Shown here: in pieces, positions 47,542-57,907 of the stretch
Numbering within the stretch: position 1 is the stretch's first letter
Layout: each line of letters starts with the position of its first letter
Assembly: GCA_027604505.1 (NCBI GenBank)
Contig: JADIIX010000002.1
Span: 1-64,000 of the forward strand
Source of the DNA: Gonapodya sp. JEL0774
Taxonomy: Eukaryota; Monoblepharomycota; Monoblepharidomycetes; Monoblepharidales; Gonapodyaceae
Reading direction: 5' to 3'
Length of the DNA stretch: 64,000 nucleotides
Made by a program: the position numbers and the translations under genes
The notes under the pieces: model-generated
Databases searched by the model: none
What the model was told of the DNA's origin: nothing
Seen by the model: the letters and a program-made list of their open reading frames with translations, nothing else

Positions 47542-50255
47542 ATGTGGTTGGTTTCTCCTCTACTTGGTCGAAAACAACGCGCATTCCGCGGGAGTCAGAC
47601 GAAATTGCAACTTCTTGCTTTCATTGGGGCGCTTTCAACTGTTGCGATCGATGCGGCAAGAGTCACACCAAGACAGACACGCACATGCGATTCTATTGCT
47701 GCCTCTGTCTTGGGTATGTAATATATGCTACGAGATATGCCATTCTGTAGTAAGAGACTGACGGGTGCTTACTGTTGCCTCATCACGACAAAATATGAAT
47801 GACAAAATGAATGAACTACCAAAAGCCGGAAGTACCCCAACCACTCAGGACAGAGCTGACTGGACATCTTGGAACTGTGTGACTTGGTTTCCGAATGTCG
47901 TGGTTTCCGGTTCTCCCCCTCCCACTCCCCCTCCTGTTCTGACACGAACGTGCGACAGCATTCATGCGTCCTACGCCGCGGGTTTGGCGCCTACAACTCA
48001 GGATATTACTGACTGGACTGCTTGGAAATGCAGTACGTGGTTTCCTGGAGGCATTGGGTCGACACCGCCCTCTCCACCCCCTTCTCCGTCGGTGCCTCCG
48101 CCCACGGTCAGAACGTGCGATACCATACACGCCCGATTTCTCGCAGGGGCTACCATGGTGGCGCAAGATTTTAGCGACTGGACACAATGGGGATGCGCCA
48201 CGTGGTTTCCAGGGGGAATCGGTGCAGGAAATGCAATAACAACTCCCCTTCCTGTAATTCGGACTTGCGACACAATTAACGGGGCGTACAAAGCTGGCAT
48301 AGCAATGACCGCGCAAGACTACTCGGACTGGAATCAGTGGCAATGCCAGACATGGTTCCCCCTTGTAAGCTTTGGACATATGCAATGGAGCATTCCACGA
48401 GGGGCTATAAACTATTGCACCTCACCTCCACCTCTCTCTCGACCTCTCTTCTTAATGAACAACCGATAGGGCATTGGAGCTGCTTTTCCTCCCTCTAGTC
48501 CAAGCAGCTTTCTTCGCGGAATTGCGCTTGCGGGTTGGATATCACCCGAGGTAAACATTCCAAATATTGCCACTTTTATCTATTTAAATCTCAATCCAGA
48601 CAACTCGTTTCCGTTGCCTAGCCCTTCATTACGCCCTCTCTGTTCACCGTGAATGCATTCATTTACCCAGATCTTTGGACCATGTGCAACGTAATCGGAA
48701 GGACAGCGTGTGAAAACAAGATAAAACAGCATCTTGGGAGCTTCATCGTCGAGGACGACATTCGACAAATAATGGATGGAGGATTTAATTACGTGAGGTG
48801 AGGGGACGTTTCACGTCATTGGGAAAACTGATAAACTGATCAAATTTGTTTCAAACATTTGACGTCAAGGATCCCACTCAACTATTGGGATGTTACACCA
48901 GATGCAGCCGAGCCCTACCCTGCGAACCTTGGCTGGTCGTATGTCAACCAGGCGATCTCATGGTGCGCCAAGTATGGTTTACAAGTTGGACTAGGACGTG
49001 AGTTTTTCCAATGATCTCTTCTCGATAAGTTCATCCGACAATTTGGTAGTCATACGGTGCTTTCTCCTGTACATGAATAGTTCATGCTTTGCCAGGCTGT
49101 CAGAACCCCTGGAATCACTGGTAGATATGCCGCTGCCAATTTTTACGTGGTCGAAACTTGCATCACATGTTGCTTCTCACACAGTGGCCGGACAGATTTC
49201 TTTGATTGGCTTAATAATTTTGACTCATACTCCAAGCGGTCAACAGCAGCACTTGTTGAAACCGTCAACCGCCTCAAAGGCCCCAGCTACTCGCATGTTA
49301 AATTGTTGGAGCTAGTAAACGAGCCGTACATGATTCCCATGAACGGAGCAACCATTGAGAAGGTGATGAATTGCACGAAGTGATTGAGCATAATCAGCGA
49401 CGACTCACGTTCCGTTCTGAACATAGATTCGCACTTGGACGCGTTCAACCATCTCACTCTTACGATCAACGATGGCTGATGCGTCCCAGTATCCCTCGGG
49501 AGGACCTGAGCTTATGATATCAGAAGGATTTCTAGGAACAAATATCTTTGGAGGCAGCAGTCTCCTGGATCAAGGTCTTGGCACCGCTCGCATGGACTAC
49601 CACTATTATTCAATTTTTGATGCGAATGGAATAGCGCTTGACACAGCGGTATGATCTTGCTCTCCTTTGGATTTTATAGTGGGGTTCGCAACGCAACGAT
49701 CTCAACAATCGATTCTATTGTTCAAAGGGTCACTTGCAACATCTGCAAGACTACCTCATTCCGACTCTGGAAGGCATGAAGGCGATCGCCCCAACCTTCT
49801 TAGGAGAGTTTTCTGCTGCGATGACAGATTGTGCGCCGCACCTTAACAGTGAGTATAGGAACAAAAAGAAGAAGGCAAACCGCGGTATTGTTCATCTCCA
49901 ACTTTTCTACTCTTTCAGGTGTCAATGGTGGATCCCGCTTTGACGGCACTTTCCCTGGGTACTCAAACGTATGCGGTGGGTGCAAATGCGCCGACGCAAT
50001 TAACATCAATACCTGGAGTGCGTCAAAAAAGAATAGTCTAAGAGCATATGTGAATGCGCAAATCATCGCCGCGAAAGCCGGGGGTGTGGTGAGTTCTGGT
50101 TGCATAGAAGTCGACTGGGTCCGCGTAATGGTATCTATTTTTGATTTGAACAGGGCTACGTTTTCTGGACTTGGAAGACGGAGAACAAGCTGGTAGAGTG
50201 GGACTGGCAGTACTTACTTTCTCAGGGAATGGTGTCTGTACCACCAGGCAGTTAG
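47542..50255 (+). CDS. GH5 exo-beta-1,3-glucanase-type enzyme with four N-terminal Cys/Trp modules
   Basis: Eleven exons (47542-47713, 47826-48364, 48470-48550, 48622-48797, 48870-48997, 49081-49120, 49185-49362, 49427-49648, 49728-49848, 49919-50088, 50154-50255) give 642 residues. A signal-anchor or signal peptide (LQLLAFIGALSTVAIDA) is followed by four modules of about 40 residues, pattern TCDxIxxxYxAG, QDxSDWxxWxC, TWFP, joined by Pro-rich linkers. The catalytic domain follows: ALAGWISPE, PSLFTVNAF, FNYVR/IPLNYWDV, QNPWNH, GRTDFFDW, LLELVNEPYM (acid/base Glu), MDYHYYSIFD, TFLGEFSAAMTDCA (nucleophile Glu) and YVFWTWKTE. This matches GH5 subfamily 9, fungal exo-1,3-glucanases that trim wall glucan. 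Both catalytic Glu are present. A tandem paralogue lies directly downstream. Confidence 0.85.
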
Positions 50256-50621
50256 CCGGAGACAATATACTTCGTGGGAGACACACTACATAGATAGAGC
50301 AATACTTCCTACAGCTATTTTCGCTTTGTGCTATTTCGCTTTGTATTTATTGCATTCCGGTCTAAGGCGACGGGACTTGAATAGAATCGTGATCAGGCCT
50401 CAGCCACCGTCAGCCGATTGCACATATAATCCAAAGTTCCAACACTTTTCCCCAAAAAAAATTCGTTGAGCGTCATCGCCAAAGACAAGATTTTTCTTGG
50501 TCTTTCTTCATGCTTGGCTCAGAGCACGTCCGATCGTGCTCTCGATTCCAATAACCCCTTCGATCGTTCTGTGGTTGTCTCGGAACGGTGTTCAATTCAT
50601 CACTCGCCATCCGAAACATCA
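50256..50621. promoter_or_regulatory. Intergenic between tandem glucanase genes
   Basis: A 366-bp spacer with no gene; it presumably holds the terminator of the first and promoter of the second paralogue. Confidence 0.4.
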
Positions 50622-52988
50622 ATGCGCTGGAAATCAAGTTTCACCATCGTTCTCAATGGGCTATTTGTTACGCTCGCGACAAAAGTCATCGGGGGAGAGT
50701 GTCGAAACCGATTGTGTGCTCGACAAGCAGCCACCTGCGATGCTATCGTTGTCGCGTACAATGGTGAGCAACCATTTGTGTATTGTTTGTGCAAAAATTG
50801 GATTTAAATATGTTAATCAGCCGGCAGGACTCTGTCCATACAAGACATTTCGAACTGGAGTCTCTGGGGCTGTTCCACCTGGTATCCGAGCATAGAAATT
50901 GCAGGCACGCCAGTTGCGGCTCCAATAAGGAACTGTGATTCTTTGTACAGCTCCTTCCAAGCTGGCTTTACTCTCACATCACAGGATTTCTCTGACTGGA
51001 CTGCTTGGAATTGTGTGGCTTACTATCCGTTGGGAATAGGAAATGGACCGGGAGCTCCTCGTACTTGTGATACTATACAGAGCTCGTACAAGGCTGGTGA
51101 AAAGATGACGGCACAAAATTGGCAGGATTGGTCCGTTTGGGACTGTCGGATGTGGTACCCAGCTGTATGTTGATTCGTAAACAACTACTTCATGCCCTGA
51201 CAATGAAAATTGCACCAGGGGATTGGATCTATTCAGGGCATTGCTTTAGGAGGCTGGATCTCGCCAGAGGTGGGTGTTCCTAGCCCCCCCGAAACGCTTC
51301 CCTACTTACACAAGCTCCACAACACTCTCCCACCTATTTCACGAAGCCTTTCATAACTCCTAGCCTGTTTCTAGGTGATGGATTGTATTATCCTGATCTC
51401 TGGACGATGTGCAGTACAATGGGAAGACCGGCATGCGAGAACCGCTTACGGACGCATTTTGCGGCATTTATAACCGAACAAGATATCTCTGATATAAAGG
51501 ACGCTGGTTTCAATTTTGTCCGGTCAGTGTACTCTCCTTCCGTTGGTCAGGCAAAGCAGTATATTGGTTTCTGAACTGAGAACTTGTCATTTTAGCATTC
51601 CATTCAACTACTGGGACGTCACGCCAGATTTGAGCGAGCCATATCCCGCAGGAATTGGCTGGGCTTTTGTGGATCAAGCCATCCGGTGGTGTGCCAAGTT
51701 TGGTTTACAAGTTGGTATTGGGCGTGAGTTCTATTTCTTTTCGATATTAACGCAGATATGTCCTTTGATCACATTCCCCGGTTTTGCACGCTCTCTTCTT
51801 TAGTACATGCGTTACCAGGTGGTCAAAACCCTTGGAATCACGCGTAAGCTCGTAGTGTTCTCGTTCTCGTAAATGTTCAGACTGCTCTCGTTCTCATATC
51901 CTCAAAATACGGGGTGCATGCTTTTTTATCACCCAGCGGCAGGACCGATTTCTTTGGTTGGAATACAGACTTCAGTGCCTACTCTCAGCGGTCAACTGCG
52001 GCACTCGTCGAAGTGGTGAACAGAATCAAGGGGCCGAATTACGCACACGTCAGACTCTTTGAGCTTGCTAATGAACCATACATGGCGATGATGAGCGCCG
52101 ATACAACGGAAAGGGTTTGTTCAAATAGGATACGCTTGGTGGGAGGAGCTCTCGTTTATCGACTCTTGCACTTGACAACAGATCCGAGGGTGGTACCGCT
52201 CCGTCGTGGTCACACTTCGGTCTATGATGGCCAACACGGCGCTGTACCCCACGGGTGGGCCTGAGTTGATGATCTCCGAGAGTTTTCTGGGTGCCAATGT
52301 ATTTTACGGTCAGAGTCTGCGGGACCAGGGCCTCGGAACGGCGTACGTCGATTTCCATTACTACTCAATATTCGAAGCGGGGCAGATCGCTCAAAGTCCG
52401 GCGGTGAGTCAGAACGCAAGGCAGATGTGGCATAATGAAAGTGCCCGAGTTTCCCTTCGCAGGGCCATATCTCTGGTATTCCCTACTCTCTGACACCGAA
52501 TCTGCAATCCTTTTCCACGATCGGACCAGCATTCCTGGGAGAATTTAGTGCGGCCATGACGGACTGCGCACAATTCATGAATGGTCCGTATGATCGGATA
52601 GCAACAGCAACGGCGTGTGAGTGAACCCACAATTTTCATCATTCTGTAGGCGTCTATGGACTCCACCGCTACGATGGAAGCTTCCCTGGATTCCCCAACC
52701 TCTGTGGTGGATGCACGTGTGCCGATGCGATTAACGTAACTAGGTGGACAGATGCGCAAAAGAGCGACTTGAGAGCGTACGTAAACGCGCAGATAAGCGC
52801 GGCGAAAGGAAACGCCGTGGTGAGTCAAAACAGCAAGATTTAATATGCCGTAATGTGCTTCTCAATTGTGGTTCCTTCTTGATCAGGGCTACGTTTTTTG
52901 GACCTGGAAAACGGAAACGAAGCTCGTCGAATGGGACTGGCAGTATTTACTCTCGCTGAAAATGGTATCGGTTCCTCCCGGGAACTAG
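50622..52988 (+). CDS. GH5 exo-beta-1,3-glucanase-type enzyme with three N-terminal Cys/Trp modules
   Basis: Eleven exons (50622-50763, 50821-51164, 51219-51269, 51347-51522, 51596-51723, 51804-51843, 51937-52114, 52182-52403, 52463-52616, 52650-52819, 52887-52988) give 568 residues. Intron positions and phases equal those of the upstream paralogue; seven exons have identical lengths. A signal peptide (SSFTIVLNGLFVTLATKVIGG) leads to three modules (TCDAI/QDISNW/WYP, NCDSL/QDFSDW/YYP, TCDTI/QNWQDW/WYP). The GH5 domain keeps FELANEPYM (acid/base) and FLGEFSAAMTDCA (nucleophile). It has one module fewer, and its Pro-rich linkers are almost absent. A recent local duplication followed by module loss or gain is inferred. 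It probably works on wall or food beta-glucan outside the cell. Confidence 0.85.
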
Positions 52989-54023
52989 CGTATTTTTGAA
53001 TTATAAAATATTTGATATTCGTGTACTACTGTATTGTAAATGTACTTCTCACATTCTCGCTGAGAAGAGTAACGAGATTTGTAAATTACTTGGCAAGTGC
53101 GAGCAAATGGGTGGATGAAACGTGTAATGATGGGTGGTCGGATGACAGGAGACAATTTTCGCCTGGAGCGGGTGCGAGCAGCTGTCTTACAGTTTCAGGA
53201 GGGACGAGGAAAGCACACGCGGATCTGTGTTGGTGATGTAGTTGTGGTGGGTTGTGTTTCCCGCTGTCAACAGGTTGTCACAATGCCGGACTTCTTCGGA
53301 TCATGAACACGCGAACGCACGGACACACGCGCAAAATAGGGATACCGTGTTTGCGTACTGGAAGATTTGTCATCACTTGAGGCGGGAGTTGGGTTGCAGT
53401 TATTACTCAACCACCCAAAATTTCGGATAACTGAGGACGTAGACGACCGCACGCAATAATAGCCTGAGAAAAAGTATATTGAGCAGTACTACGACTTACA
53501 AGGTTGTACGGGTGCCCTATGACGAATCGCAAAAAGTAGTTAGCCGAGAGGTTCCGACTAGTTCAAGTACGCGTCCGCGAGACCAATCCATCTCATCAGT
53601 AAACCGAGTGTGACTCCACGGTGCAGTCAGAAGTCTAACATATAAAAATATCGGAAAAGCATCCTCGACTCTGGAGCAAAACGTTTCCCCGTTGGTCGAC
53701 AAAGTCAACTCACAGTAGGTAAGAGTCATTTCAAACCGAGATGGTTGCGAGAGTTGAACCGGTCGGGTGGTGGGTGGACAGGGACCAAACCAACTTATCA
53801 GAAAAACGAATGAAACACGTGGTTGATGTCCTTCCCTTGGGTAATGCAGAGTTCCGCGTGGAGGCACCTAGCGGCCCCGCGACCGAAATAGGGATGGTCC
53901 GATGGATCGGTTCTGGGCCACACATTGACTCTCGGGGACGTGGAGAAGCAATTGATCCCCGAGAGCTTCGATAGGGCCGTTTCAAGAACTGCAGTCACTG
54001 AATGGTTCACAAACGCGGCGAAG
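52989..54023. other. Intergenic, nothing assigned
   Basis: About 1 kb after the second glucanase. Frames at 53741-53974 and 53925-54200 (plus) overlap minus-strand frames and lack motifs. No repeat or RNA recognised. Confidence 0.4.
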
Positions 54024-54380
54024 CTATTCAACTTCACGGTGATTGCCAACCGAGCACTGACTTTCGACGTGAAGTGTGTTGCGGGAACCAGGAGAGAAAG
54101 AGCCGAGCAGCCTGCCCATTGCATGACGGGCAAATGCTTCCAGCCTCATTTGACTGAACGCAAGGGCGGAGACTTGGTCGGGGCAGTGCATCCAAGCTAG
54201 TTCGCCGGCTTTCAATGCCCTGATGTCGACACATGAGTTCTGGGATACAGGGACGTAGCGGCACAACAGAACCTCTTCTTCCACGACAAAGCAGAAAGCA
54301 GGCTGGTGTTCAAGTGCCAATCGAAAAGTTGGATCCCAACGGGCTCGGGATTTCCGGATCTCGTTTATCTGGATAAGTTA
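54024..54380 (-). CDS. Orphan coding-like fragment
   Basis: An open frame from an acceptor-like site at about 54380 (CTTATCCAG) down to 54024 encodes segments such as HQPAFCFVVEEEVLLCRYVP and DIRALKAGELAWMHC, which look protein-like. No start codon, further exons or known domain could be tied to it. It may be a degraded gene or part of one whose other exons I could not find. Confidence 0.25.
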
Positions 54381-54855
54381 GTTTGGATCTGTTGAAGAGA
54401 AAATTTCTCGGCTTTTGTGTGGCGTGCCTGCTTTGGTCGTGCCCGTACACATGGTGAACTGCCTGTTGTAAATCACTCACACTTTGCCGGCTCTGCTTCT
54501 GAGCAAAAAAGGACCCAAAGTTCGATATCTGATGTTAATACTAGGAATGTGAACGTAAGTTATGTCATACAATGTCATGGTCAAGCACAACTCTATCTCC
54601 TTTTGTTTCTATGATCTGTCTCTTGCTGATTGTCGCAAGATTGTGTTCAATAATGTACCCAAGAAATGACCGCCAGAATACATATGTAAGATGAAGCTTG
54701 GTTTCTGTTGTTTGTGTTCTACAGGGAGCATCGTAAATATGCTGTGTCCATGAGCGCGGAGAGTATTGGCAACCGTGCGAAGATCGACTGATTTCCGCGC
54801 TTGATGTCTTGATCCGAGTCAAATTTTATTCATCACACGAAAGGCAACTGTTACG
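54381..54855. other. Intergenic upstream of ketopantoate reductase
   Basis: AT-rich; only a motif-free minus frame (54565-54822). It presumably includes the promoter of the next gene. Confidence 0.4.
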
Positions 54856-56238
54856 ATGTCGGGTACTCCCATTCATGTCATGGGTGTTGGGTCGATTGGA
54901 AGGTGATCAGAATTGACTCTCACACCTATCGGCGTCAATTCGATGTGATCTACCTCTCCACCTACAGCTTGTTCGCCTTCTACTTAGCACGAAGCTCTCT
55001 CCCAGTCCGCTTGATACTTCGCTCCAGCAACTCAATGGACAAGTTTCAACTTCTTGAAAACACATTGACCCTCTCTCTCCCCGATTCCTCGCCAAACGAC
55101 TCCTCCCGCCGCGTCATTATCCCCTCAGAAACACCAACATCTTCAAGAGAGCCTATTTCTCGCCTATTGCTTGCCACCAAAGCGTCAGATACGGCTGTCG
55201 CTCTCTTGTCTGTGAGACACAGACTGGCACCGGGAGCTGCTGTTGTTTTGCTGCAAAATGGGGCCCTGGCCGTGAAAGAAGAATGCGAAGAGGCTCTCAG
55301 GCGAGACACAGCGGCCGTCGCACGTGAAGGAGGTCAGGGACAATCGCACAGGCCCGTTCTTGCCGCCGGGATTATCCACCACGGAGTATACCGGAAATCT
55401 GACTTCCACTTCGTCCACGCTGGAGGAGTTGCTGAAAACTGGATCGGGGAGATTGCCGATGGAGGTTTGTGTTGGCCAATTCGACGGACTCCATCAACAT
55501 TCAAGTCGCAACAAACAAAAGTCCGCCAAACACCATTCTACTTCCATCCTAGGCTCATCTAACACCAGCTCTTCCGCGCCTCAACCAGCCATATCTGATC
55601 TGCTCGCCGACCTTCAGCGAGCACCAGAGCTCAAGGTCCGCACCGAGTCTCCCGAGAAACTGCGGGCAAGGGCATTAGCTAAGGTGAAGCTGCATCACTT
55701 TTTTTGGCGATACCTCAGCACCTGCTTTGATGACAGGCACTCATGCCATTTCCTCAAACCATGCACTTTTCAAGTAGCTCGCTGCCAATGCTTCTCTCAA
55801 CACCCTCACAGCCCTCCTCCGTGTCCGCAACGGTGTTCTCCTCACCTCACCCGCATGTCGTCGACTCGTCACCGCCGTTTCCAAAGAGGTCGCAGCTGCT
55901 TTCGACGAGGACGCGGAGAGACTCGAGCAAGCGACACTGAATGTCATGCAAGCGACCGCCGGCAACTGGAGTAGCATGGCAAGCGATATTAGGGACGGGA
56001 GGGGCACCGAGATTGAGGTGGGTTTCCTTCATTCATCTCAACGGGGGGCTGGCGGTTGTCCGAGACCTGACCGATCAGTGTCGGCCTCGTTTGGTGTGGT
56101 TGTTTACAGTACCTCAACGCCCACGTTGTTCGAGTGGCCAAGGGGAGGGGTCTCTCGGCCCCTGTATGTGAAACATTGGTTGAAATGATAAAGGCATCCG
56201 GTGAAGTGAAAACTGTGGGTGCGGGCGAGTGGAGTTGA
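54856..56238 (+). CDS. PAN5: 2-dehydropantoate 2-reductase (ketopantoate reductase)
   Basis: Five exons (54856-54902, 54968-55464, 55553-55683, 55778-56017, 56110-56238) give 347 residues. The N-terminal Rossmann motif IHVMGVGSIG is completed across the first intron by SLFAFYLAR. Next come LLLATKAS, VVLLQNGAL and AAGIIHHGVYRKSDFHFVHAG, then the C-terminal helical domain with KLAANASLNTLTALLRVRNG (here split by an intron: K/LAANASLN), and TAGNWSSMASDIRDGRGTEI with the substrate-contact Asn-Trp-Ser-Ser motif. The enzyme reduces 2-dehydropantoate to pantoate with NADPH on the route to coenzyme A. It makes sense beside the acyl-CoA ligase downstream, though co-regulation is not shown. The gene symbol follows yeast usage. 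Confidence 0.88.
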
Positions 56239-56407
56239 GCTAAAATATCCCAAATATATTTTGGAAAAGTCTCTTGCAACATTGTAATGGACGAGGACTC
56301 TTTGTTTTGATTGCGTCTGTTCAGTGGCCTGGCCAACGTTTTTGTGAAGGAGCTCTTCGGTCACAAGCTCCTCTATCCCAAAAGAGAAAAGTGTCCAGCT
56401 CCCCGAA

Positions 56408-57554
56408 ATGCGACCTCTGACCGACGATGAAACGAAAGCCTTTTTCGAGAAGCTCTCCAAATAGTGTGTCGTCATGGCGCTCTTTTATTTCATCGCGACC
56501 GGCTCTGTGTAACTGATTTGCATGGGGGTGCACCGGTCTCTTTCATTTCATGTTCGGGCGAACATCTAGCATCGGGAAGAACATTGCACAGTTGATAGAT
56601 AGGCCGGACGAGCAATACTGCTTTCGTTTGCAGAAGGACCGGGTTTACTATGTCAGGTGTGTGGAAGGACGGCGGACGGCAGAGTCAGTTCAACGATATA
56701 ATACATCCCATCACATTCCCTCGACACCAAACATGGAATCGCTTCTGCACTATATCTCGAAACTTCATCGTCTCTTGTCAACTCGGGTTATCTGTGCTCT
56801 GTCGCCCAAATTACCGAAACTTCCTCGCTTCATTGTTCACGTCTCTGTCATTCCCACACAAGCGAATCCATCATGCGCCTCGCAGTCTCCATTTCTCGGG
56901 AAAATCTTGTCTCTCTCGGTACCTGCTTCGGAAAATTCACTAAATCTGGCCAGTTCCGTCTCCAAGTAACCGCTCTTGACGTTATCGCGCCGTACGCTAG
57001 GTACAAAGTGTGGGTGAAACCAGGAGGTGAAATGCCTTTCGTGTACGGGAACAATGTGCTCAAAGCGCACCTGGGGAGGGTCACGGAGGATGTGCCGCCG
57101 CATTCTGGAGTAGTGGTGTATTCGATGTCGGACGTGCCGTTGGTGAGTATCTTTTTCCGCAACAACACTGAGACGACCAGTTCGGAGGATTCCAATGCGA
57201 CATGGTGATACTACGTGACTGAAACGGCGGCGAATATCAATGTCGACTGCGCGGAGGGAGATCAGAACGGTGTCCAGGACCTGCCACTCAAAATTCGATT
57301 TTGAGAACGAATTTCCTGAGGGAAAATCTAATTTTTTGAGTCACTCGCTCTCATTGGCACGTTCCTGTACGCTCACTACCTTCCCCCTTCCCTTGTTCAA
57401 AACGCAATGTCGACTCGACCTGGTCCAGGGCTTTGGTCTCGCCTCTCGTACCACCGCAGCTATGCGAGCACTAGATCCGACTGGGATATGTGTTTTGCAT
57501 CAAGCAGATGTAGGAGAGTACTTGAGGGAGGAGGATGGCGGTGGGATCGGTTAA
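56408..57554 (+). CDS. NIP7: 60S ribosome biogenesis factor NIP7
   Basis: Four exons (56408-56463, 56570-56656, 56863-57142, 57429-57554) give 182 residues, the usual NIP7 length. It starts [20 protein letters not shown], then [19 protein letters not shown], and [18 protein letters not shown]. The C-terminal PUA domain reads [36 protein letters not shown] and [18 protein letters not shown], ending [16 protein letters not shown]7 works in the nucleolus in 27S pre-rRNA processing and 60S assembly. Introns 2 and 3 (206 and 286 nt) are long for this window. It starts 170 bp after the ketopantoate reductase stop on the same strand. Confidence 0.92.
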
Positions 57555-57907
57555 TGCTAGCGGATCCAAATTGGACCGCGTGGATTGTGGATCGGGGGGT
57601 TTGGGACTCTTTGATACCTCTATTATTTGTCGCACGACTCAGTCTATTCACTTGATAGTTACAGTATGCACGCTTGGCTTGCACACGCTTTTTGATCATT
57701 CGATCACACGGTTCTTAGTCTAAGCAGAACGAAAATAATACTTACACCATGCAATGAACAGAGGTGCAATTCGCTCAGTGTGGGTTAAAGGTTATCAAAC
57801 GAGTGATGAACAGTTGAGGCGGTGGGATCCATCGGCATAAGTTGATCCGCGAGTTATATTATAACGGATCTTTCACGAAAACTCGACACACTTCCGCCCT
57901 TTCCGCA
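57555..57907. promoter_or_regulatory. Intergenic between NIP7 and acyl-CoA ligase genes
   Basis: A 353-bp stretch with no gene; promoter of the acyl-CoA ligase expected. Confidence 0.35.

Noticed and set aside
53741..54200. Plus-strand ORFs after the second glucanase
   Set aside because: Two short frames in different phases with no motif; they could not be joined by plausible splice sites.
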